The notes beneath the pieces were generated by a model. That model had not been told where the DNA came from. It saw nothing but the letters and a program-made list of their open reading frames with translations, and did no database searches. Source: Tsukamurella asaccharolytica (GTDB lineage Bacteria > Actinomycetota > Actinomycetes > Mycobacteriales > Mycobacteriaceae). From it: 64,000 nucleotides of DNA. Where the stretch lies: the NCBI RefSeq assembly GCF_007858435.1, contig NZ_VIGW01000001.1, positions 186,001 through 250,000 of the forward strand. The letters run 5' to 3'. Numbering within the stretch: the stretch's first letter is position 1; each line of letters opens with the position of its first letter. Shown here one piece after another: positions 49,502 to 59,802 of the stretch. Position numbers and translations under genes: made by a program.

Positions 49502-50074
49502 TCACGGCTCGCACCACACCGGCAGGGACCCCGCGGCGCGCGCCTCCGCCAGCGACGGTGCGCCCGTGTCCTTCTCCGACAGGATCGGGGGCACCTCGTC
49601 GGGCCACGCGATGTTCAGCTCCTGATCCAGCGGGTCCACTCCGTGTTCGGCCGACGGGTTGTACTCGGACGAGACGTGATAGGCCACGACCGCATCGTCG
49701 GTCAGGGCGCAGAAGCCGTGTCCCAGCCCCTCCGCGAGGTAGACGGTGCGCCGCGTCGCGCTGTCCAGGCGGACCGTCTCGACCGCGCCGAAGGTCGGCG
49801 AGCCGACCCGCAGGTCCACGATCACGTCGAGGACCGCGCCGTGCAGACACGCCACCAGCTTCGCCTGTCCCGGGGGCACGTCCGCGTAGTGGATGCCGCG
49901 GATCGCGCCGCGGCGGCTCACCGAGACGTTGGTCTGCGCGACGGACAGCTCCTGGCCGGTGGCCTCGCGGAAGGCGGACGCCTTGAACAGCTCGAAGAAC
50001 TCGCCACGCTCGTCGGGGAAGACCCGCGGGTCCAGGACGAACGCACCGGCGATGGGCAGAGGGTGGACGTTCAC
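49502..50074 (-). CDS. rmlC: dTDP-4-dehydrorhamnose 3,5-epimerase
   Basis: Third step of dTDP-L-rhamnose synthesis, needed for the rhamnose link between peptidoglycan and arabinogalactan. 190-residue cupin: [40 protein letters not shown] (catalytic His in GIHY), [40 protein letters not shown] and [13 protein letters not shown] 50074 overlaps the rmlA stop (GTGA). The C-terminus ends PVWCEP. No rmlD lies in the window. Confidence 0.95.
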   Translation of the reverse strand: MNVHPLPIAGAFVLDPRVFPDERGEFFELFKASAFREATGQELSVAQTNVSVSRRGAIRGIHYADVPPGQAKLVACLHGAVLDVIVDLRVGSPTFGAVETVRLDSATRRTVYLAEGLGHGFCALTDDAVVAYHVSSEYNPSAEHGVDPLDQELNIAWPDEVPPILSEKDTGAPSLAEARAAGSLPVWCEP

Positions 50075-50940
50075 CGGCCCTCCTCCAGAAGCCCGTGCAG
50101 GTAGGCGCCGTAGCCGGACTTGACGAACCGGTCGGCGTGCTCGCGCAGTTGAGCGTCGTCGATGAAACCGGATCGCCACGCCACCTCCTCGGGGGCCCCG
50201 ATCTTGGTGCCCTGCCGCTGCTCGACGGCGCGCACGTAGCCGGTCGCGTCGGCGAGGGCGTCGAAGGTGCCGGTGTCCAGCCAGGCGGTACCGCGCGGCA
50301 GCACCTCAACGGTCAGCCGACCCTCGTCCAGGTAGTGCCGATTGACGTCCGTGATCTCGAGTTCCCCTCGCGGCGAGGGCTTCAGGTTCCGCGCGACCTC
50401 GACCACCGACGGGTCGTAGAAGTACAGGCCGGGCACCGCGTACGGCGACCGGGGCCGCTCCGGCTTCTCCTCGAAGCCGACCGCGCGCCCGGCATCGTCG
50501 AACTCGATGACGCCGTAGGCGCGGGGATCGGCGACCCGGTAGGCGAAGACCGCGCCGCCGTCGATCCCGTCGAATCGTCGCAGTTGCGAGCCCAGTCCCG
50601 GACCGTAGAAGATGTTGTCGCCCAGGATCAGCGACACCGTCTGATCGCCGATGAAGTCCGCGCCGAGGACGAAGGCCTGCGCGAGCCCCTCGGGTCGCGG
50701 CTGCACCACGTAGTCGATGCGCACGCCGAACTGCGATCCGTCGCCGAGGAGCCGCCGGAACTGCTCCGCGTCGCCCGGCGTGGTCACCACCAGCACCTCG
50801 CGGATGCCCGCGAGCATCAGGGTGGAGAGGGGGTAGTAGATCATCGGCTTGTCGTAGACCGGGAGCAGCTGCTTACTCACGCCGACGGTGATCGGATGGA
50901 GCCTGCTGCCCGTGCCGCCGGCCAGGATGATCCCTCGCAT
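50071..50940 (-). CDS. rmlA: Glucose-1-phosphate thymidylyltransferase
   Basis: First step of dTDP-rhamnose synthesis. 289 residues. [20 protein letters not shown] (nucleotide-binding signature), [36 protein letters not shown]-equivalent [12 protein letters not shown] and [16 protein letters not shown]. The ATG at 50940 lies 6 nt after a TAGAGT box with no ribosome binding site. First gene of rmlA-rmlC, divergent from rmlB. Confidence 0.97.
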   Translation of the reverse strand: MRGIILAGGTGSRLHPITVGVSKQLLPVYDKPMIYYPLSTLMLAGIREVLVVTTPGDAEQFRRLLGDGSQFGVRIDYVVQPRPEGLAQAFVLGADFIGDQTVSLILGDNIFYGPGLGSQLRRFDGIDGGAVFAYRVADPRAYGVIEFDDAGRAVGFEEKPERPRSPYAVPGLYFYDPSVVEVARNLKPSPRGELEITDVNRHYLDEGRLTVEVLPRGTAWLDTGTFDALADATGYVRAVEQRQGTKIGAPEEVAWRSGFIDDAQLREHADRFVKSGYGAYLHGLLEEGR

Positions 50941-50946
50941 GCTGCG

Positions 50947-52087
<1,141 letters not shown>

Positions 52088-52143
52088 CCCACCGGATCGT
52101 GTGATCTTCGTCCGATCCGGAGCGGAACGCACAGGTCCGGCAC

Positions 52144-52157
52144 GAAAACCTGTTTCA
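52144..52157. promoter_or_regulatory. Candidate KstR operator upstream of kstR
   Basis: GAAAACCTGTTTCA matches the KstR consensus TNNAACNNGTTNNA except at the first base. It lies 79 bp before the kstR start. KstR is known to repress its own gene, so an operator is expected here. Confidence 0.65.
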
Positions 52158-52235
52158 ATTGTCGCGACATCAACATGCGACCCGACCGTCCCGGGGCACC
52201 CGCCGACGGCCGAACAGATCCCGAGGTGACCACCC

Positions 52236-52853
52236 ATGCCGCCCGAAGGCACCCCCGCCGCCACCGCACCCGCCCCGTCCCGGGAGGACCTCGACACCGC
52301 GGGCCAGCGCGAGCGGCGCAAGCGCATCATCGACGCCACGTTGGCGCTCGCCCGCAAGGGCGGCTACGACGCGGTCCAGATGCGCGCGGTGGCGAAGAAG
52401 GCCGACGTGGCGCTGGGCACCCTGTACCGGTACTTCCCGTCGAAGGTGCATCTGCTGGTCGCCGGCCTGGTGAGCCAGTTCGAGCGCGCGGGCGAGCGGA
52501 TCGGGAAGGCGCAGATCCCGGGCGACACCGCGGCGGAGCGTTTGATGTTCGTGCTGGACCGCAACACCGAGGCGCTGCAACGGGCCCCCTTGCTCACCGA
52601 GGCGATGGTGCGCGCCTTCATGTTCGCCGACGCCACGGCGGCGGCCGAGGTCGAGCGGGTGGGCCGCCTCCTCGAGGACATGTTCGCGCATGCGCTCGGC
52701 GTGGCGGATCCGGACGAGCGTCAGCGCGATACGTTCCACCTGATCGCCGATGTCTGGATGGCTAATCTGGTCGCCTGGGTGACCCATCGCGCCTCGGCCA
52801 CCGAGGTGCAGAAGCGGCTCTCCGTGGCCGTCGACCTCCTCATCAAGGACTGA
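52236..52853 (+). CDS. kstR: TetR-family repressor KstR
   Basis: 205 residues, strongly like mycobacterial KstR (Rv3574), the repressor of cholesterol catabolism released by 3-oxo-cholestenoyl-CoA-type ligands. Helix-turn-helix region: QRERRKRIIDATLALARKGG, YDAVQMRAVAKKADVALGTL, YRYFPSKVHLLVAGLVSQFE. Ligand domain: QRAPLLTEAMVRAFMFADAT, VWMANLVAWVTHRASATEV, QKRLSVAVDLLIKD. GAGGTG lies 7 nt before the ATG. It precedes the mce4 operon on the same strand; three predicted KstR sites in this window are its likely targets. Confidence 0.93.
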   Translation: MPPEGTPAATAPAPSREDLDTAGQRERRKRIIDATLALARKGGYDAVQMRAVAKKADVALGTLYRYFPSKVHLLVAGLVSQFERAGERIGKAQIPGDTAAERLMFVLDRNTEALQRAPLLTEAMVRAFMFADATAAAEVERVGRLLEDMFAHALGVADPDERQRDTFHLIADVWMANLVAWVTHRASATEVQKRLSVAVDLLIKD

Positions 52854-52891
52854 CAACACCGCAGTTCATGTCGGGTAAGCCAAGGAAAAAC

Positions 52892-52929
52892 TGAAACACG
52901 TACTAGTTTTGCCCGACAGTTGATACGCT
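52892..52929 (+). promoter_or_regulatory. KstR operator and promoter of the mce4 operon
   Basis: TGAAACACGTACTA (52892-52905) fits TNNAACNNGTTNNA except for one base (GTA for GTT). It covers the expected -35 region of a TACGCT -10 box at 52924-52929. Repressor bound here would block the operon promoter. Confidence 0.75.
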
Positions 52930-52958
52930 CCTCTCGAAATTGAGGAGAGGACACCCCG

Positions 52959-52985
52959 ATGGCGACATTCGGAGGCCGGGCGTGA
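52959..52985 (+). CDS. Predicted 8-residue leader peptide before yrbE4A
   Basis: ATG at 52959 after a strong TGAGGAGAGG ribosome binding site opens MATFGGRA and stops at TGA 52983-52985, which overlaps the yrbE4A GTG (GTGA). Placement is that of a coupling leader: ribosomes finishing it would restart on yrbE4A, whose own GGAGG lies within the leader. Alternatively yrbE4A starts upstream at TTG 52940 in its frame, which is less likely. Confidence 0.5.
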   Translation: MATFGGRA

Positions 52986-53800
52986 GGGCGGCGGCGCTGT
53001 ACCGGTTGTACCGGTTGGCCGCGATCGTCACCAAGACCCTGTCCACCATCGGACGCTCCGTGGTGCTCGCCGGCGAGATCATCGCGTGGACCGTCCGCGG
53101 GGTCCTGAAGCGGAACTTCGCGGTCGGCGAGACGATCACTCAGGCGGTGACGTTGCTGCGGGTCACCACGCTGCCCGCCATCCTGGTGGCGATCCCGTTC
53201 GGTGCGGTCGTCTCCGTCCAGGTCGGAGCCCTCGTCGACACAGTGGGAGCGAACTCCCTGGTCGGCGCCGCGTCGGGCATCGGCATCATCCGGCAGGGGG
53301 CGCCGCTCGCCACGGGCGTGCTACTCGGCGGCGTCTGCGCCGCGGCCATCGCCGCCGACCTCGGTTCCCGGACGGTCCGCGAGGAGCTGCAGGCGATGCA
53401 GGTCATGGGCGTCGATCCGATCGCCCGCCTGATCGCGCCCCGCATGCTCGCACTGATGATCATCGCGCCGATGCTCCTGGTCGTGATCGTGGCCGTCGCC
53501 ATGATCGTCGCGCTCACCGTCTCCGTGTGGCAGTTCGGGCTCAGCTCCGGCGGCTTCTGGTCCTCCTTCGGCGCCTTCTCGGCACCGTCGGACCTGGCCT
53601 TCGCGGTGCTCAAGGCCGAGACCGGCGCGATGATCGTCGGCCTCGTCGCCGGGCTGCGCGGGCTCGAGGCCTCGGGCGGCCCGCGCGGCGTCGCCGACGG
53701 CGTGAACTCCTCGGTGGTCCTGTCGATCACGCTGATCTTCCTTGCCTTCCTCGGCCTCACCCAGCTGCAGACGATGTTCTTCCCGAGTCAGGTGGCCTGA
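52982..53800 (+). CDS. yrbE4A: Mce4 permease YrbE4A
   Basis: 272-residue MlaE-type permease subunit of the Mce4 importer, which brings cholesterol and related steroids across the envelope using an MceG-type ATPase (not in this window). Four to five membrane helices with the conserved cytoplasmic loop AADLGSRTVREELQAMQVMG then VDPIARLIAPRMLAL. GTG 52982 with GGAGG 6 nt upstream; the stop shares one base with yrbE4B. First structural gene of the operon behind a KstR box. Confidence 0.92.
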   Translation: MRAAALYRLYRLAAIVTKTLSTIGRSVVLAGEIIAWTVRGVLKRNFAVGETITQAVTLLRVTTLPAILVAIPFGAVVSVQVGALVDTVGANSLVGAASGIGIIRQGAPLATGVLLGGVCAAAIAADLGSRTVREELQAMQVMGVDPIARLIAPRMLALMIIAPMLLVVIVAVAMIVALTVSVWQFGLSSGGFWSSFGAFSAPSDLAFAVLKAETGAMIVGLVAGLRGLEASGGPRGVADGVNSSVVLSITLIFLAFLGLTQLQTMFFPSQVA

Positions 53801-54657
53801 TGACCACCACGAGCCCGCCCCCGCCGACGAAAACGCAGAAGAGCGCGCTGGATTCCAAGCCGGCGGGTCTCATCGCTCGGATCGGCGAGGCCGTCGTCTT
53901 CGTCGCCCAGTCCATCTACCTCATCCCCGTCGCGCTGATGAAGTACCGCGGCGAGACCTCCCGGGTGCTCAAGCAGCTCGCATGGGGCCGCGGGTCCGTC
54001 GTGGTCGACGGTGGCGTGGTCGTCATGATGGTCATCCTGGGCGCCGCGAGCGGCGCGGCCGTCGCCATCGAGGCCTACGCCGGTCTTAACCTCATCGGTT
54101 TCGGACCGCTGACCGGCGTGATCGGCGGCCTCGCCAACATCCGCGAGATGATCCCCATCTCAGCCGGTATCGGCTTCGCGGCGCAGGCCGGGTGCCGTAT
54201 GACGGCGCAGATCGGCTCCATGCGGATCGCGGAGGAGATCGACGCCGTCGAGGCCCTCGGCATCCGCTCGATCCCCTACGTCGTCAGTACCCGCCTCATC
54301 GCCGGCATCATCGTGGTGATCCCGGCGTACATGCTGACACTGCTACTGGCCTTCCTCACTTGCAAGCTGATCGTGGTCGTCTTCCACGGCCAGGCGCTCG
54401 GCACGTACAACCACTACTTCGAGCAGTTCCTCAGCCCGGGCGACATCGCGCTGTCGACGCTCAAGGCCGTGGTCTTCTGCGCTGCCGTCACGATCATCCA
54501 CTGCTACTACGGGTTCTTCGCCAAGGGCGGCCCGGAGGGCGTGGGTCTCGCGAGCGGCCGGGCCGTGCGCGCCAGCCTGGTCACGGTGCTCACGCTCGAC
54601 TTCATCCTGACCATCATCTTCTGGGGCATCACCCCCACGATCATCTTCAAAGGCTAG
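53800..54657 (+). CDS. yrbE4B: Mce4 permease YrbE4B
   Basis: 285-residue second MlaE-type permease. A Pro/Thr-rich N-terminus, then helices and the family loop GCRMTAQIGSMRIAEEIDAV then EALGIRSIPYVVSTRLIAG, followed by CYYGFFAKGGPEGVGLASGR. The ATG overlaps the yrbE4A stop (TGATG). Expected to form the inner-membrane channel together with YrbE4A. Confidence 0.93.
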   Translation: MTTTSPPPPTKTQKSALDSKPAGLIARIGEAVVFVAQSIYLIPVALMKYRGETSRVLKQLAWGRGSVVVDGGVVVMMVILGAASGAAVAIEAYAGLNLIGFGPLTGVIGGLANIREMIPISAGIGFAAQAGCRMTAQIGSMRIAEEIDAVEALGIRSIPYVVSTRLIAGIIVVIPAYMLTLLLAFLTCKLIVVVFHGQALGTYNHYFEQFLSPGDIALSTLKAVVFCAAVTIIHCYYGFFAKGGPEGVGLASGRAVRASLVTVLTLDFILTIIFWGITPTIIFKG

Positions 54658-54665
54658 GGGGACCG

Positions 54666-55697
54666 ATGTACGAACTGCTCGGTGGCACACCCGGCCGCCA
54701 ACAGCGCATCTTCTTCACCGTCGGCGCCGCGACGGTCGCCGTGATCCTGATCGCCGTCCTCGCCGGCATCGTCTCCTCCCGCATTCCCGCGTCCGATCCC
54801 CGGCTCGCCCTCACCGTCGAGTCCACCGACGTGGGCCCGGGCGTCAAAACCGGCACCCGGGTCACGCTGCGCGGCGTGCCGGTCGGCGAGGTCGAGTCCG
54901 TCGTGATCCCGCGCGCGGGCCAGGCCCGCGTCGGGGTCCGCCTGGATCGCGGGAGCCTCCGCGGCCTCACCGACGCCCTGTCGGTGCGGTACCAGCCCGG
55001 CAACTACTTCGGCGTCACCGAGATGGCGCTCGTTCCCGGCCAGGGCGGCGGCGACCTCCGCTCGGGCAGCACCCTGCGCCCTCGCTCGAGCAACGACACG
55101 ATCTCCGACCTGCTCACCCGCAGCGCAGTCTCCGTGTCCGGCGTCATCACCCCGAAACTGATCGAGGTGACCAAGAAGGCGACCGACTACACCCAGGCGA
55201 TCACGCCGCTGCTGCAGGTGGCGTTCGCCGTCGAGCAGCAGAACGCACGGTCGGTGAAAGTGCCGATCGGGACCACGCTGCGGACCGTCCGCACCACGCT
55301 CGACGGGGCGCCCGGCCTGGTGGAGGGCGCGTTCGAGGGCTGGTTCGTACCGCAGATGCGCGGCGGCGAGGCCGCGGGCACGCTCGACTACACCGTGAAC
55401 AACTACGACAAGGTCGACAGGACGACCACCCTGCTGGGCACCGGCTTCTTCACGCCGCTGGCCGACATGTTCGGCTCCCACGAGGCCGAGTTCACGCCGG
55501 GCACCGTCATGTTGCGGGTCATCATGGACAGCACCACCAAGGTGCTGCGCACCGTGAGCGTCCCCCGCCAGATCGTCCCCCTCATCAACGGCGTCAACAG
55601 CGCCTTCATCACCGCTCCGGAGGGCACCGCACTGCGCATGAACGTCGTCGCCGACCGTCTCCCTGGCGCCGCATCCGTCCTGGAAAGGGGGAGATGA
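54666..55697 (+). CDS. mce4A: Mce4A substrate-binding envelope protein
   Basis: 343 residues. One N-terminal membrane anchor (about 15-37, IFFTVGAATVAVILIAVLAGIV), then the MCE/MlaD domain: LTVESTDVGPGVKTGTRVTL, RGVPVGEVESVVIPRAGQ, YFGVTEMALVP, and a helical region thought to build the periplasm-spanning needle. Shorter than the 400-residue M. tuberculosis Mce4A. TAGGGGG precedes the ATG, 8 nt after yrbE4B. Confidence 0.88.
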   Translation: MYELLGGTPGRQQRIFFTVGAATVAVILIAVLAGIVSSRIPASDPRLALTVESTDVGPGVKTGTRVTLRGVPVGEVESVVIPRAGQARVGVRLDRGSLRGLTDALSVRYQPGNYFGVTEMALVPGQGGGDLRSGSTLRPRSSNDTISDLLTRSAVSVSGVITPKLIEVTKKATDYTQAITPLLQVAFAVEQQNARSVKVPIGTTLRTVRTTLDGAPGLVEGAFEGWFVPQMRGGEAAGTLDYTVNNYDKVDRTTTLLGTGFFTPLADMFGSHEAEFTPGTVMLRVIMDSTTKVLRTVSVPRQIVPLINGVNSAFITAPEGTALRMNVVADRLPGAASVLERGR

Positions 55698-55698
55698 C

Positions 55699-56703
55699 AT
55701 GCGTGCCAAGAACACCCGCGCCGCCATCACCCTCGCGCTTGCGCTGATCGTCACGCTCGTCATCGCGGTGGGGATCTTCGCCGCGCTGCGCAACCCCGCC
55801 GGCGGCGAGACCCGCGATTACGAGGCGCACCTCTCGGATGCCTCCGGCCTCCGGGTTGGCAGCGACGTGCGACTACGCGGCGTGCTCATCGGGAAGGTCA
55901 CCGCGGTCGACGTCCGTGGCACCGCGGACGGAAACGGCAACGAGGCCGTCATCGGCTTCTCCGCCCAGAACGACCATCCCGTCACCTCGACCACCCGGGT
56001 CGCGGTGAAGTACCGCAACCTCACGGGCGAACGGTTCATCGAGATCCAGCCCGGTAGCTCCGCGGGCGGAACGCCCGTCACGTCGATCCCGATGTCGCGC
56101 ACCACCCCGTCGTTCGACATCACCACCCTGTTCAACGGGCTCGCACCAGTGCTCCGTACGCTCAGCCCCGAGGACGTCAACGAACTGACCCGAAACCTGT
56201 TGGGTTTGCTGCAGGGCGACGACACGACGGCCGCGCAGACTTTCGGCGCGATCGACCGGATCACGTCGAACCTGGCGGACCGGCAGACCGTGATCAAGAC
56301 GCTGATCGACAACGTCACCCGCGTCGCCAACATGATCAACGACTACTCACCGCAGGTCATCGAATTCATCCTCAACTTCGACCTGCTGCTGACGAAGGTG
56401 CTCGAGAACCTCGACGAGTTCCGGCGCACCGCCACCTACGGCCCCGGATTCGGCGCCGCCACCAACCGGGTGCTCACCGCGCTCGGGCTGTCCAAGGATC
56501 TCGATGTGGAAAAGCTCGTGCGCACGGCCTTCCAGGACCCCGGCGCCGCGGTACAGGCGATGAGCAAGCTGCCCGGCCTGTTCACCGGAGTCGCCGCTCT
56601 CCTGGGGGCGCCGCCCACCCCCTGTTCGAAGGGCGCGGCGCCGCTGCCGAACAAAGTGACAGTGCTGACCGGCGGAACGAATGTGACGGTGTGCCTGAAA
56701 TGA
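55699..56703 (+). CDS. mce4B: Mce4B
   Basis: 334 residues. Anchor helix (about 8-29, AAITLALALIVTLVIAVGIFAA), MCE domain YEAHLSDASGLRVGSDVRLR, GVLIGKVTAVDV, VKYRNLTGERFIEIQPGSS, then a helical region with LSPEDVNELTRNLLGLLQGD and a C-terminal CSKG...VTVCLK Cys pair. It starts 1 nt after the mce4A stop with GGGGGAG upstream and overlaps mce4C (ATGA). Confidence 0.88.
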   Translation: MRAKNTRAAITLALALIVTLVIAVGIFAALRNPAGGETRDYEAHLSDASGLRVGSDVRLRGVLIGKVTAVDVRGTADGNGNEAVIGFSAQNDHPVTSTTRVAVKYRNLTGERFIEIQPGSSAGGTPVTSIPMSRTTPSFDITTLFNGLAPVLRTLSPEDVNELTRNLLGLLQGDDTTAAQTFGAIDRITSNLADRQTVIKTLIDNVTRVANMINDYSPQVIEFILNFDLLLTKVLENLDEFRRTATYGPGFGAATNRVLTALGLSKDLDVEKLVRTAFQDPGAAVQAMSKLPGLFTGVAALLGAPPTPCSKGAAPLPNKVTVLTGGTNVTVCLK

Positions 56704-57692
56704 TCTTCACTGGACGTCCGCCCTGGCGCGGACTCGTCAACCGCAGCACCAAGCTCGGCGCGATCGCCGTCGCGGTGGCGCTGCTCATCACCGCCGGGCT
56801 GGCGTTCGTGTACCTGCGCCCGCCGGGCCAGAAGGAACTGACCTTCGTCACGCAGGACGCCGCACTGATCAAGCCCGGCGTGGAAGTGCGCGCCTCCGGC
56901 GTGCGGATCGGCTCAGTCTCCTCGGTGGAACTGCGCAAGGACGACGTACAGGTGACCACCCGCATCGACGACTCGGTGTTCGTCGGCGACCAGACCTCCG
57001 TCGCGGTCCGCATGCTCACCGTCGCGGGAGGTTTCTACGTGGCGGTGTCCTCCGCCGGGCGGGCCTCCCTGGGCGACAAGCCGATCCCCCGAAACCGCGT
57101 GAGCCTGCCGTACAACATCGGCGACCTACTGCAGGACACCCCGGAGAAGCTCGAGCCCGTCGATCGCACCCAGCTCGCCGCGTCGATCAAGGCGCTGAGC
57201 ACCGGCCTCGACTCCAATCCCGGCTCCGTCGACAACATCGTCGAGGGCGTCAACTCGCTGCTCGGCCAGCTCACTGAGCAGCGGGATCAGGTCGGCCGCA
57301 TCATCAACATCAGCACGCAGTACGCGACCGGTTTCGCCGAGCAGCGCGAGACGATCATGAACATGATCCACAAGGCGTCCCTGGCGATCGTCACGCTCGA
57401 TCAGACCGCCACCAACTTCGGCATCGCCTACCAGGGTCTCGCCGGGATGTTCGGCAAGATCAAGCCCTTCCTCGATCTCTACTGGAAGTACCGCGACACC
57501 CTCGGCGACGCCTTCGCCAAGATGGAGGCCGCGCTGAAGACGACCAACGTGACGATCCCCGCCATGATCGGCGAGCTGCAGAAGGGCATCGACACCATGC
57601 AGGCAGGCCTGGAGAAGCAGGGCAAGCCCATGCCGCCCGACACGGTTCTCGCGAGCCGCCTCTGCTTCCCGACAGCGACGGTGAGCTGCTGA
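56700..57692 (+). CDS. mce4C: Mce4C
   Basis: 330 residues. Anchor (about 17-39, LGAIAVAVALLITAGLAFVYL), MCE domain LTFVTQDAALIKPGVEVRAS, GVRIGSVSSVEL, VRMLTVAGGFYVAVSSAGR, then a long helical region (LAASIKALSTGLDSNPGSVD, VGRIINISTQYATGFAEQR). Its ATG overlaps the mce4B stop, and its TGA shares a base with mce4D. Confidence 0.87.
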   Translation: MIFTGRPPWRGLVNRSTKLGAIAVAVALLITAGLAFVYLRPPGQKELTFVTQDAALIKPGVEVRASGVRIGSVSSVELRKDDVQVTTRIDDSVFVGDQTSVAVRMLTVAGGFYVAVSSAGRASLGDKPIPRNRVSLPYNIGDLLQDTPEKLEPVDRTQLAASIKALSTGLDSNPGSVDNIVEGVNSLLGQLTEQRDQVGRIINISTQYATGFAEQRETIMNMIHKASLAIVTLDQTATNFGIAYQGLAGMFGKIKPFLDLYWKYRDTLGDAFAKMEAALKTTNVTIPAMIGELQKGIDTMQAGLEKQGKPMPPDTVLASRLCFPTATVSC

Positions 57693-58780
57693 TGCGCCCC
57701 ACGAAGATCTCCCTGATCGCGGCGACCGTCGCGCTGCTGGCACCGCTCGTCCCGACTGCGATCGGCACGGCCGCAGCCGCATCCAGCACGCAGTGCGCGT
57801 ACCTCGCGGACGGCATCGGCCTGTACCCGGACAACGACGTGACCCAAATGGGCGTCAAGATCGGCACCGTCCGCACGGTCGAGCCGTCCGGCGACGGAGT
57901 GAAGGTCACCTTCGACGTCTCCGGCCGCACGCTGCCCGCCACGGTGAAGGCCGTGACCCGCTCGACGTCGATTCTCGCGGACCGCTCGCTCGAGCTCGTG
58001 GGCAACTACTCGACGGGCGCTACCCTCACACCGGGCACCTGCATCACCCGTGCGAATTCGGCGACACCGAAGTCGATCTCCGAGACCACCTCCGCCGCGA
58101 CCCGCCTCGTCGACTCCGTTACCGAGGGCGGCGCTTCGGCGGACCTCGGCAAACTGCTCACGCGGCTCGACACCGAGGTAGGGCCGTCAGTGCCGCCGCA
58201 GGCTGCGCGCTCGCTGACGAACCTTTCGACGCTGCTCAGCGATCCGGCCGGTTTCCTCGGCGACGTGACGACGGTGGTCAGCAACGTCCGGCCGCTGATG
58301 CAGAGCATGGACCAGCAATGGGGAGAGCTCCTGCTCACCCTGCAGCACGTGGGCAACGTCCTCGACCAGTACGGGAAGATCACCTTCCCGGCGGTCTCCG
58401 AGATCTTCCAGACGCTGCCCGTGTTCTTCCTCGTCGGCGACGACATGATGCGCCGCTACGGCCACATCCTGCGGCCCGGCGGCGCAGTCGCGGCGGACGC
58501 GGTCAAGCTCGCGGCGACCGGTGTGAAGTCCAACGCGGCACTCGAGCGCATGCTGCCCGTCTTCGGGTCGCAGATCGCCCCCTACCTCCCCCGGGGCGGC
58601 GTGGAGACGCCCGCTGCCATCGCGGGCGTGCCCGTCACGACGGTCGCCACGGGCGACCCGAACGCGCTGTGCGCGCAGATCAACGCTCAGGCGCCGGGCG
58701 CCTGCACGGTGGTCGCCGGCAAGGCTCAGACCGCCACCGTCGACCTCATGCAACTGCCCTTCCAGGGAGGCCGCCGATGA
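57692..58780 (+). CDS. mce4D: Mce4D
   Basis: 362 residues, shorter than the 451 of M. tuberculosis Mce4D. The N-terminus (MRPTKISLIAATVALLAPLV, then PTAIGTAAAASS) looks like a cleavable signal peptide rather than the usual anchor, and a Cys follows directly (TQCAYLADGIGLYPDND). MCE core: VTQMGVKIGTVRTVEPSGDG, ILADRSLELVGNYSTG. Four Cys occur, with a C-terminal pair in CAQINAQAPGACTVV. TGATG overlap with mce4C; ATGA with mce4E. Confidence 0.83.
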   Translation: MRPTKISLIAATVALLAPLVPTAIGTAAAASSTQCAYLADGIGLYPDNDVTQMGVKIGTVRTVEPSGDGVKVTFDVSGRTLPATVKAVTRSTSILADRSLELVGNYSTGATLTPGTCITRANSATPKSISETTSAATRLVDSVTEGGASADLGKLLTRLDTEVGPSVPPQAARSLTNLSTLLSDPAGFLGDVTTVVSNVRPLMQSMDQQWGELLLTLQHVGNVLDQYGKITFPAVSEIFQTLPVFFLVGDDMMRRYGHILRPGGAVAADAVKLAATGVKSNAALERMLPVFGSQIAPYLPRGGVETPAAIAGVPVTTVATGDPNALCAQINAQAPGACTVVAGKAQTATVDLMQLPFQGGRR

Positions 58781-59802
58781 CCCGCACCCGCAGCGCCGTG
58801 CGCTGGCTGCCGCGGCGCGTTTCCGCCGCGATCGTGATCGGCGCCGCCGTCGTCCTCGCCGGCTGCGGCGTGAGTCCCGCCAACATGGACATGCGCAATC
58901 CTCTCGGGGACGGCGACCAGTACGAGTTGCGCCTCCAGTTCGCCGACGTACTGAACCTGCCCATCGGCGCCCGGATCTCGCTCGGCGGCCTGACCGTCGG
59001 CCGGGTGAAGGCCGTCGCCCTCGGGGAGGACGCCGCGACGGTCACCGTCCGCGTCGATAAGGACGTCTCGCTGCCCTCGGACATCCATGCTTCCGTTCTG
59101 CAGGACACACTCCTCGGTGAGGCCTATGTCCGGCTCGAGACACCCGAGAAGTCCACCGGCACAGCGGCGCCGCTGCGCGCCGGCGCTGTGCTGCCCCTGA
59201 GCCAGACCAGCCCACCCCGCTCCGTGGAGAGCACTCTCACGATCCTCGCCGACTACTTCGGCAGCGGCTCGGTGCAGGATGTCAGTAAGACGATCACGCG
59301 CCTGAACACGGCGCTCCCCAAAGACCGCCCGCAGTTCGACCTGCTCTCCAGGCAGCTGAGCCGCGACGTCACCGGTATCGCCGCCAACACCCCCGAGGTG
59401 AACCGTCTCCTCGACTCCGCATCCGAGATGGCCGATCGGATCGCCAAACAGGAGGCGAACTTCAAGGACACACTGTCCCCGTATCACCTCAAGTACTGGT
59501 CGAACCAGGGCAAGCTCATGTCGAACATCGGCGTGCTGCTCCCCGCTGTCGGCGGCATGCTGCAGCAGGGCTCCTGGCTGATCCCGCTGATGAACTCGTC
59601 GTCCGACCTGTTCGAGCTCCTCACCGCCGACATGGTCTCGCTGGGCTCCGCCATTCACGGCGGCTCGATCCTGGTGAACAAGAACCTCGTCCCGTTCCTG
59701 AAGAAGCCGGTGGTCGAGATCGGCTCGGTCACGAATGCCGCCGGGCAGGACGTCTCCCCCGGTGCACTCAAAGTGCTGCGACTGATCGGACAGGCACGAT
59801 GA
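58777..59802 (+). CDS. mce4E: Mce4E lipoprotein (LprN-like)
   Basis: 341 residues. Lipoprotein signal with lipobox LAGC near residue 30 (IVIGAAVVLAGCGVSPAN), the E subunit hallmark. MCE domain YELRLQFADVLNLPIGARIS, LGGLTVGRVKAVAL, LQDTLLGEAYVRLETPE, then helical region PQFDLLSRQLSRDVTGIAAN. Probably lipid-anchored at the inner end of the Mce complex. The start overlaps the mce4D stop. Confidence 0.9.
   Translation: MTRTRSAVRWLPRRVSAAIVIGAAVVLAGCGVSPANMDMRNPLGDGDQYELRLQFADVLNLPIGARISLGGLTVGRVKAVALGEDAATVTVRVDKDVSLPSDIHASVLQDTLLGEAYVRLETPEKSTGTAAPLRAGAVLPLSQTSPPRSVESTLTILADYFGSGSVQDVSKTITRLNTALPKDRPQFDLLSRQLSRDVTGIAANTPEVNRLLDSASEMADRIAKQEANFKDTLSPYHLKYWSNQGKLMSNIGVLLPAVGGMLQQGSWLIPLMNSSSDLFELLTADMVSLGSAIHGGSILVNKNLVPFLKKPVVEIGSVTNAAGQDVSPGALKVLRLIGQAR

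Noticed and set aside
52940-52981. TTG at 52940 as the yrbE4A start
   Set aside because: The added residues are charged and unlike YrbE proteins, and GTG 52982 has a well-spaced GGAGG.
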